This document shows, piece by piece, positions 55,731 to 64,000 of a stretch of 64,000 bases of DNA. Numbering within the stretch: the stretch's first letter is position 1; each line of letters starts with the position of its first letter. The notes under the pieces are model-generated. The model made no database searches. It saw only the letters and a program-made list of their open reading frames with translations, and was not told the origin of the DNA. This DNA is from Sthenelais limicola (Eukaryota > Annelida > Polychaeta > Phyllodocida > Sigalionidae), in NCBI GenBank assembly GCA_942159475.1, contig OW804094.1:11064386-11128385 (forward strand), read 5' to 3'. The position numbers and the translations under genes are program-made.

Positions 55731-58081
55731 TTGAGGGCGCCCCCTAGGTCAATCCTCCTACAACACAGCCACAGACTTTACTATTCCATTACTCACACCA
55801 GAGGGGGCTAATAGTGTATATTTGTAGTTCCCCCATTCACCACCACGGGGGCAGCACCAGTATCATCGCAGGGAGGGGGTGGGAATATGTTGGATGGTAG
55901 TCATTAGGAGTTGGTTGGACGACGTTCAGCTTTGTTTTGGTGGAGTTTAGAAGATCAAAAGTCTCTATAATGGATTCCAATCTTTTGATGGAAATGTGTG
56001 AAATACAAGGCTTTGCTGTCCTTATTTATTTGGTTGTCAGAGGAGAAAAACCTTATTAAATGGAAGAATCAGTTTGATTTTCACGTGAATTGATTATTAC
56101 AAAGCCTGATGGACATGTCATTAACTCCTCCTCTCCTTTAACTTTGTATGAAGGCCCTGAAATCATGGAGCAAGCAAATTTGAAAAATTCCTCGAACTAT
56201 GCCTGATTTCAAAACTTGAATTGAACATTGACCGCCAATGGAAAAGCAGAGATTTTTGTACTCCATGAGAGATTCAATCCTTGGACACTTCAAATTTCCC
56301 GCCATTACAAAGTACAAGCCTCTTTCCCCATGGATTTAAGGAAAGAAGAAAAAGTAGGATGGAAAATGCTTTAGTATCTCTTTGGACATATATGGACGAC
56401 ATAATCATTATATGAAGGAGCTCCTGGTAAAAGGACTGCTCCCTGTTTCCTCTACTGGTTCACAAACCCAACACCAGAGGCCTCCCTGGATGAACTGTTA
56501 AGCTTTGTAAATATGCCACTAGGTGGCCCTAGTTGTATCTAAGGACATGACTGCTGTTTAGTTTTCTTACCGCCGGACAGGTGGAGACACTTGGAAATAC
56601 GATGATAATAATAATAAACAAGAGGTTGCCATGGCCACCAGTATTACTTGTAGCAGGGAGACCAACCCCTTTTCTGTAAATGACACGAAGAAAAAACTAC
56701 ATGGAAATTATGCGACGAAAAGCTTCACTATGTATATATGTGAATACTCGGTACAGTTAACCTGACTCGATTATATTTGTCTCTCTATATATACATACTT
56801 GTGTACACAAGCTGGAAAAACACATTATTATTATTAATTATAATCTGAATGAATTATAAGCAAAATGTATGTACAAATTACAGCCTACACTTATACACAA
56901 ACAAATGATGGCCAAATCTTGAAAGAATTATTTTTCAAATGCGTGAAAAAGGCAATATGTTACTATTTTATTTCTGTAAGTGTTTACAACGTGGCCAAGG
57001 TATCTTAACATGTATGATGTACAAATTTGCGAAGGCTATATATATATATATATGTTAATGTTTTATATGTGTGGACGATCTGAGGGAAGAAAGAAGTGGA
57101 GATAAATCCCAGATAGAGAGATCTGAATGTTGGTCTAGCAGCTGGTCCCACTCAAGCTGTGCCAAGATAACCAATCTAGGAAATTGTATAAAAATCAGAT
57201 TAATGAATTAATTGACATAATGTTGTCGTAAATTGTATAAAATCAGGTAACCAACATAACCTTATAAACTGTATAAAATAAGATATAAATCAATTTAATG
57301 ATATCATTAAGAATGGTGAAGAATCGGGCGTTGAGTGATGAATGTTGTTGACCGTGAGTCGGTGGGCTGTTGATTGTACCCCACCGCAGTAGTCACTAGT
57401 TGATCCATTAATAAGTAAAGGCAGGCCTTAAACTGGGTGCAATGAAATAACAAATATCAATAATAACAAGAATTTGCCAAATTTATACAAAAACATCAAT
57501 TATTTACAATACATGCCCCTTAAAAACTGATTTTGAAAATCAGCAGGTTTGAATGTTTGAAAGAGTGCAGTTTCCTTTATTTACCAATCTTACAAAATAT
57601 CACCAAAACAGCATTAAGTCAGTATACATACGTCACAGGTGACGTCATAACACATACCTGACGTCTTCATTGTATCCTATGACGTTGTCTTCATCAATGC
57701 GGAAGTGACGTCATTGTTGTGTGACTTCAGCACTGCAACTTAGTCTTCCCGATAAAAGACCAAACTTTGAGATTCTTTTTGTTCACTTAAATTAAGAAAT
57801 ACACATTCTGTGTAATAGAACAAAACGCCAATAAAGATTCACTGTAAAATTTGTATTTGTATCAGAAATATTTTCGAACATTGAAAGGTATCACCTATGG
57901 GAAATTTGTTTCGAAATAAAAACTGCGGAAGGGAAACTCTTGTTGAAACTGCTGAAGCATCACATTTGAAAAATTTGGCAAATTAACAAAAAACAACATA
58001 AAAAATACCAAACAATTTAATCCCTTGCCAGCTCTAAACCCACCTGTCACGTCATGGCCTCGGCGATCATGTGATAAAGAA
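55731..58081 (+). other. 3' UTR and downstream DNA of the TBC1D gene
   Basis: No open reading frame of interest. AATAAA words at 56613, 57830 and about 57916 are candidate cleavage signals and cannot be ranked. X-box-like GTTGCCATGGCCAC at 56625, CTCF-like core at 56516, CRE cluster at 57630-57713. TTGTATAAAATCAG-like words recur at 57185-57290. Confidence 0.5.
57630..57713. promoter_or_regulatory. cluster of CRE sites with an ETS-CRE composite
   Basis: CGTCA at 57631, TGACGTCA at 57640, TGACGTC at 57659, TGACGTTG at 57680, and CGGAAGTGACGTCA ending 57713. Confidence 0.4.
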
Positions 58082-58116
58082 AGGTCAAACAGAGGTCAAA
58101 CAGAGGTCAGAGGTCA
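58082..58116 (+). promoter_or_regulatory. nuclear-receptor half-site array (DR5-DR5-DR1)
   Basis: Four perfect AGGTCA half-sites at 58082, 58093, 58104 and 58111. Spacers are AACAG, AACAG and G. Confidence 0.5.
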
Positions 58117-58918
58117 AAGAGAGTGATACCGGCCTGTAGTAGGAGCTATAAGAAGAATGTGAATGTGTGTGAAAATTGTACAGTTTTTTCCCAGAACAAA
58201 AGTGTCAATTGCTCACATATATATAGTTATTTCCATGCTAAAACTCCCTATTTTTAACCTTTTTATTCATGAAAAATATAAATTATTTGGAATTAAAAAT
58301 TGGGGGCAAATCTGTGGTCATTATCCAATGCTGACCTGTTTTTTGAACATTCGGGCCTTCGCTGTGTTAATTATAAAAAGTTGTTTAAACCTTTTGGTGT
58401 CTGTGATTTCAAAGATCTATCATCTCTGCAGGTTCAGTTCCTATGGCCATATGGTATCAAGTTTCTACAAATCCTCCACGGTTTTTTGAACAAAGCTTAA
58501 AACCGAATTCATTATTCAGTACACATTTGGAAACAGATTGTTACCATAGCAACAGACTTGTGTACAGAGAAATAATAAAAAAAAGGAAATAATCCAAAGC
58601 ACAAATGGAACCAAGATTGAACAATATACTCTGCTGTATTCTACCAGCTGTTCCCCAGTGGGCAAATGAGGGTTTATGACCTTAACAATGTTTGATAATA
58701 ATTATATGTATAAATAAATGGACCGGTCCACCGAAATATGTACAATTTGTGTTAATTTACACGAAATATTTACAATATATGGTATGAAACTGGAACTATT
58801 TGTATTCAAACATGTGCTCTGCTTTCATGCAATACCAAAATATTTGTCAAATTTTCTAAGATTTACAAAAATGTGTTGTGCTCCTGATTGGGCATGTTGT
58901 GGTGGTCCGACCCATGTG
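58117..58918. other. non-coding spacer
   Basis: X-box palindrome GTTACCATAGCAAC at 58540-58553. No gene recognised. Confidence 0.45.
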
Positions 58919-59322
58919 TGATGTGTTCCAGGAAAATGAGTCACAAGTCGCAAAATTGATATTTTTCAAAGTGTTTTTTCCACAAGATCCTTTCATTGAA
59001 TTTTTCTGATTTTTAGAGGGTTTAGCACTTATAGTCATATGAATCCATGTACCAAATTTCAGGACATTGTATTAAATATGTTCTTGCATTTTGAAGGCCT
59101 TTGTATGGGGTATATTTAGTTACTTTACTTTACACCCATCCAGAAACATTGCAAACATTTTTTCAAAAATAAAAATATCAAACATAAAATATAGAAATAC
59201 TTATGAGGTTATTAGTGTTTACTATCATTGGAATCGGCTTGATCTTGTCTTTTCAAATATGATGGTATCTCAAAATCCATATTTTGCGACTTATGACTCA
59301 TTTTCCTAAAAACTGATCACAT
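58919..59322. mobile_element. MITE family G, copy 2
   Basis: TGATGTGTTCCAGGAAAATG to GACTCATTTTCCTAAAAACT plus GATCAC. Interior as in 62077-62484. Confidence 0.85.
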
Positions 59323-59928
59323 ATTGGTTAATATTACATGTTTAAGATCTATATATTGGCAATATATTGGCAATTTTTGTTAACTTTTATCCGTCGTATT
59401 TGTTTACAATGGTAAATGTCTTTTTTAAAAGAGGGAAGCAAAAGAGTGAGGGAGAAAAAGAGAGACAATGAAAACATTTAAATTTAAAAAGAAACTTTTC
59501 TGCTCTCAGTTGAGATGTCTGTCCATTTTGTTATCATAATAGATAATTATAAGATGCTGCATGAATCAGCCAATCGTCCATTGTTGCCATGGTTACGAAG
59601 TATTGTGATACTTTCTTTGTATTTCATTTTCTTTTATTAACACAAAGAAAACATGTTTCGTTTTAAGAAGAATACAAGAAGAGAGGAGGGTTTAACCAAA
59701 TGTGAATAAATAGTTCTTAAGGTTCTTCCTAGAAGATTAAGAGAATAATGTATTCATGACGCTGGTGACGTCAGAGCGGGACTTCCGGTTCCGGTCCTGT
59801 AGGTGGCTGTCAATCATAGTCCCTTCCCATCCAATGAATGTTGTCCTTTGTAGAAAGGGGCGTTGTGGTAGGAAAATTCTCATTAACTCAACTTTTCACC
59901 TAATTTCGCTCGAGGGAATGGATGTCTT
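59323..59928. other. non-coding spacer
   Basis: X-box-like GTTGCCATGGTTAC at 59583, TGACGTCA at 59766 beside ACTTCCGG/TTCCGG (ETS-like). No gene recognised. Confidence 0.45.
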
Positions 59929-60184
59929 AATAGGGAGGTTCAGCAAGTCTAACGTAAACGTAAACGTTAGCGTATCCGTATCTCTGATATACCAAGATAT
60001 GTGAAAAGAAAGAAAAAGGTTCCGTAAAACATGGCGGGAAAAACATAACGTGACATATCAAGCAAAATGTTTCATCTCACAATTCATATTAAATTTTTAT
60101 ACATGAAAATACGACCTAAGTCAGAAAAAAGATATGGATACGGTTACGTAACTGAGATACGTTTGCTTGCGGAAACTCCCTATT
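59929..60184. mobile_element. inverted-repeat element I
   Basis: AATAGGGAGGTTCAGCAAG at one end, GCTTGCGGAAACTCCCTATT at the other. Inner TAACGTAAACGTAAACGTTA, then TATCCGTATCTC, pairs loosely with GATACGGTTACGTAACTG. Confidence 0.7.
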
Positions 60185-60965
60185 GAGACAGGCAATTCAC
60201 ACTATTAACCAACAGCTATGATAGGCTCTGTGGTTTGACTAAACTAATTAAATTCACACAATGTTTGCCAAAGTTTTTGCCAGATTTTGGAGATCCATTT
60301 GGCATTTGGTCCTTGGACATTAAAGCCTTGAGGTTACAAGATTTTCCTGAAACCAAAAAGTCTTGTTCCAATTCCTACTAAATTTCGCCCTGGATGCTTA
60401 CTGGTCTCGGAGCATTCCCCTGTAAACTTCCACCAATTTCTACCCAGTTTTGCTAACAATGGGTTGAGGTTGTATGGGTGGAAGTCCCCCACTGAGCTTT
60501 TTTTTTTTTTTTTTTTTTAACTCAGATGCTCACGTAAATTCCTTCCATATTCTCTTCTACTGAAAGTAGGAGGGGGGCGGAGTCGGGGCTATGATTGACA
60601 GTTACTTTGTTTTTTAAAAAAAATAAAAATTGTACTATTGTGTAAAGCATTTTCCGCCAATCTAACAATTATTGTACATAGCAAAATATAGAGAAAAGGA
60701 TGAAGTGGAATTATTAATATTATTGTCATCTTTGTTAGCTGTTTCCTATTATATATATTTTCTTGACTACACCGCACAACAACAAAATTTCACAAGCCAA
60801 CACTTAAGTTGATGTGAAATGTGGAAAGATTATTTTCTGTCATCACTCACCTTTCAACAGTTTTGTTGTCCAATTGTTCTACGATTTCCATGTACAAGTT
60901 TTGATTTGGTCATCAGTATGGCTCCATTAGGATATTGCTGTACAGGTTTATGTTAATAATTACAT
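60185..60965. other. non-coding spacer
   Basis: Poly-T run at 60500-60518. Nothing else recognised. Confidence 0.4.
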
Positions 60966-61201
60966 GGGTCAGATTTTCAGAAAATGTACAATAGGCAGCT
61001 GTATACATATAGTAAATTCTGCTAAATAAGGCTGCAATTTGGTCAATACTAGGTAAATTCGGGTATATTTGGCACTGCATTGATTCTAGCAATCTGTTTG
61101 GTTAGGTTGACCTGTATTTTGAACTTTATTTTTTGGCTTAAATGTGGGTTATTTGAGAGGATTGGCGAAGTCGAATTGTACATTTTCTGAAAATCTGACC
61201 C
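60966..61201 (+). mobile_element. MITE family A, copy 22 (complete)
   Basis: Canonical ends, ACAT on both flanks. Confidence 0.92.
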
Positions 61202-62076
61202 ACATGGTTGATTGACATGCAAAAAATGCTCAACATGTTTCCAAGTGTTTATAATTTTTGGTGGCAGATTTATGGCTTTTCCTCATTGTCTGGAAAGGAA
61301 CTGTACAAAAGATTTACAATAAATTAAATGAAAAAAAGTAAAAACGGAACAGAAAATTAGTTTCTAAATATTACGGATTTTCCCCTTCAATATCAAAAAC
61401 AAATGGGTCTTTCCACTATCTAGATTATTTGAGTAAAATTATTATAAATATGACATAAATTATATTTCAGTATTAACTTGAAAGAAAATATACAAAACAC
61501 ATTTTGTGTATATTATTCCGATATTTGTATTAGAATGGTTCGTAATTAACTTTACATCCTTCTAAAGATATTATAGATTATGGGCCAGACCTCAAAACCA
61601 TGTACATCTTGTACATTTTCCATCTAAAAAAATATACAGAATGAATTTATAATTCAATGTGAATATTGGTTTCCGGGGTATTTATAAAGGAGCTAACGAA
61701 AACATAAATGAAATATAATATATAATTCAATCTAAAATATTTCCAGTTTTATTGCAAAGTTTTCAATTCCATTTTTATTTAAAAAGAAATTGAGCTAATT
61801 GTCTGATTGTGAATGCCCCAACCCACAATACAATCATATGTACAATTATATCTCCCCTCTCTCTCTGTTCTGCTCCGTTCCGTCTCGGTGAGTGTTGTAG
61901 AAAATCCGGTCAGAGATGAGGGAAAATACAGATTTTTGTACTGATATATGGAAGTGTTTTATATAATTAGTCCACAAAAGTCCTTCATGAGGAGGGATGT
62001 TTGTGTTAATGTGGGAGCTGATCACTTGTCTGTGTCTTGCAAGTTATTATTATCATTCACTTTGTTATGATTCATG
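61202..62076. other. non-coding, AT-rich
   Basis: No gene, shared repeat or RNA recognised. Confidence 0.4.
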
Positions 62077-62484
62077 TGTGATGAGTTCCAGGAAAATGAG
62101 TCACAAGTCGCAAAATTGATATTTTTCAACGTTTTTTTCCACAAGATCTCTTTATTGAAATGTTCTGCTTCTTAGAGGGTTTAGCACTTATAGTCATATG
62201 AATCCATGTAACAAATTTCGGGACATTGTATTAAAAATATCCTTGCGTTTTGAAGGCCTTTGTATGGAGTATATTTAGTTACTTTACTGGTAATTACCCA
62301 TCCAGAAACATTGCAAACTTTTTTTCATGAATAGAAATTTTAAACTTAAAATATAGAAATACCTATTAGTTGTCCTTTAGGTGTTTACTATCATTAGAAT
62401 TGGCTTGATCTCCTCTTTTCAATTATATTGATTTCTCAAAATCCTTTTTTGCGACTTATGACTCATATTCCTAAAAACGGATCA
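62077..62484. mobile_element. MITE family G, copy 3
   Basis: TGATGAGTTCCAGGAAAATG to GACTCATATTCCTAAAAACG plus GATCAC. Confidence 0.85.
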
Positions 62485-62830
62485 CTTGTATAGCTTCTGA
62501 GATTACAAATATCTCATTATTCTGTCATTTCATCTCAATTTAAAAGGTTTTTCTTTCATACGCAGACTTTGCTTGTTGCAAAATATCAACTTGCCATTGA
62601 TTAATTTAGTTTTTCTATTTGATATACTGATTATTTATGATGCATATTCATGAATTTACCAAATAAACCTTCAATGATTTATATAACATTCTTATTTTGC
62701 TGCTAAAACGTCCATTAACATTCTTAAATAAATTCTAAATTTCTAGCTTTTGAACAAATAATTTTGAACCGTAATTGATACTTTAACTTGCTTGAAATAG
62801 ACAATCCATGAATCCTTTGAAGTGGCAAGC

Positions 62831-63066
62831 GGGTCAGATTTTCAGAAAATGTACAATTGGCAGCTCTACACATTTAGGAAACTATCCTAAATTAGACTGA
62901 AAAATGAAGAATACCGGGTATATCCGAGTATATTTGATATCGCATTAATTTAAAGTATCAGTCCTGTTATGTTAAAACTGCATTTTGAAACTCATTTCTG
63001 TCATAAATGTGGGTTATTTGAGTGGATTGGTGAAGGTGAATTGTACATTTTATGAAGATCTGACCC
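62831..63066 (+). mobile_element. MITE family A, copy 23 (complete)
   Basis: Canonical left end; right end ACATTTTATGAAGATCTGAC plus CC. Confidence 0.9.
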
Positions 63067-64000
63067 TTGCAAGTCCTAAAAGTGTCCAGGGCAACTTGCC
63101 TGTTTTCCTCCATAACAAATAGATAGACAACAGTGTGGCTGTATAGAATGATATTTTCAGGAACAGTTGCGTTTCTGAGACATTGTTAGATTTATACTTG
63201 TTATAATTACTATTAATATAATTATTATTATTATGATTTCCAAGACTTACTCGTGTATCCATGCGGTAGGTCTCTTGTATCTCCCACTTCGCGCCCCATA
63301 ATCCACAACGGTCAGAACTTTGCGTGTCTGTACAGAAGATTTTTTTCAGTCAGGTGTCTAGATATTGTTTTGTAGAATAAAAGGAAGGATTATGCATATC
63401 AAATGGATATATGTGTTGAGTTGTCTTTTAACACTAATAGGGCCTGCAAGTGTGTCACAAGAGCGACCGAGATTGGCCGAGAAAGGGGTGTGGTGGGTCC
63501 TGTCAAAATGCTGGGTATATAGTCACTATGAGAGATAAAGAACATAATCTAATACATCATTCAGGGTGGTCACACTCTTCCCCGTTTTTTGATTATTGAT
63601 AACTAATACGTTGCTAATGAATTCTAGGCATTTACATATATTATCTGATCTTTATATTAGGGTGAAAACTGCTGTCATTTCCGACGTAATGTTATGATAT
63701 AGGGGTCACCAACACGTTGGTCCCCAAGTGGGGTGCCGTCAGTGGGGGTTTCCCAACCTAGTTAGAATGGGGTCACGAGACTAGCAGCCTCTATTATTGA
63801 TCTCATTGGCTGATTCAGGGTCTAAACTCTAACTAAGTAGATAGAACTATACATAGATTACACATGACGTCACCCGGGTGGCTGAGGAATCCTACTGGCC
63901 GCCATGACAGGGGTCAGCGGTATCTTTGCCGTGTACGGCATGGTTATCAAAACAAAGTTGATAAACCTCCCAATAGTGGATACTTGAGTAATACTACACT
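63067..64000. other. non-coding, nothing coding recognised
   Basis: A CRE palindrome TGACGTCA at 63865-63872. No gene or shared repeat recognised to the end of the window. Confidence 0.4.

Noticed and set aside
55791..55860. Further CTCF-like words (CCAGAGGGGGCT, CCACGGGGGCAG)
   Set aside because: Spacing or core bases differ from the consensus (extra G or lost AG), so they were left out of the CTCF list.
1..64000. tRNA, rRNA or other structured RNA genes
   Set aside because: I looked for cloverleaf, A/B-box and rRNA-like sequence and saw none that I could support. A covariance-model scan would be decisive.

Overview
This window is eukaryotic (metazoan) genomic DNA. It contains spliced genes with canonical GT-AG introns, very long introns, dense short inverted-repeat transposons (MITEs), megabase-style microsatellite and minisatellite blocks, and one assembly gap of exactly 200 N. 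The protein families and the repeat style suggest a marine invertebrate. Amphioxus or another invertebrate deuterostome is my best guess, but nothing in the window proves the taxon.

Layout. 1-3300: repeats and MITEs. 3375-6473 (+): an intronless type II membrane glycosyltransferase of family GT31 (beta-1,3-galactosyltransferase-like). Its stem is replaced by about 655 residues of His-Ile-Pro repeats. 6500-18438: MITEs, a CCT-rich block, a 33-bp minisatellite and GA tracts. 18439-55730 (+): the 3' ten recognisable coding exons of a TBC1D12/TBC1D14-type Rab GTPase-activating protein, spread over 37 kb. The first exon (18439-18717) lies about 16 kb from the next, and at least one coding exon expected between them was not found; it may lie in the gap at 26177-26376. 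Introns of this gene hold a 52-copy 56-bp minisatellite (40899-43808), a 1.9-kb CCT array (45585-47522) and several kb of CT/GA tracts. 55731-64000: 3' UTR and downstream DNA with more MITEs and clusters of transcription-factor-like motifs.

Most notable observations: (1) the HIP-repeat glycosyltransferase, bracketed by MITE ends, one of which carries the first AATAAA after the stop codon; (2) three separate exons of the TBC gene whose exon/intron junctions have been duplicated together with the splice site, one of them six times; (3) about 23 copies of one MITE family with matching 4-bp flanks, plus at least seven other short inverted-repeat families; (4) candidate regulatory clusters: a DR5-DR5-DR1 nuclear-receptor array, a CRE cluster, two RFX X-boxes exactly 30 bp apart, and a CLEAR-box/ATGGCG first-exon candidate inside a TBC intron. 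The very long open frames in CCT/CT/GA tracts are low-complexity artefacts and are not annotated as genes.
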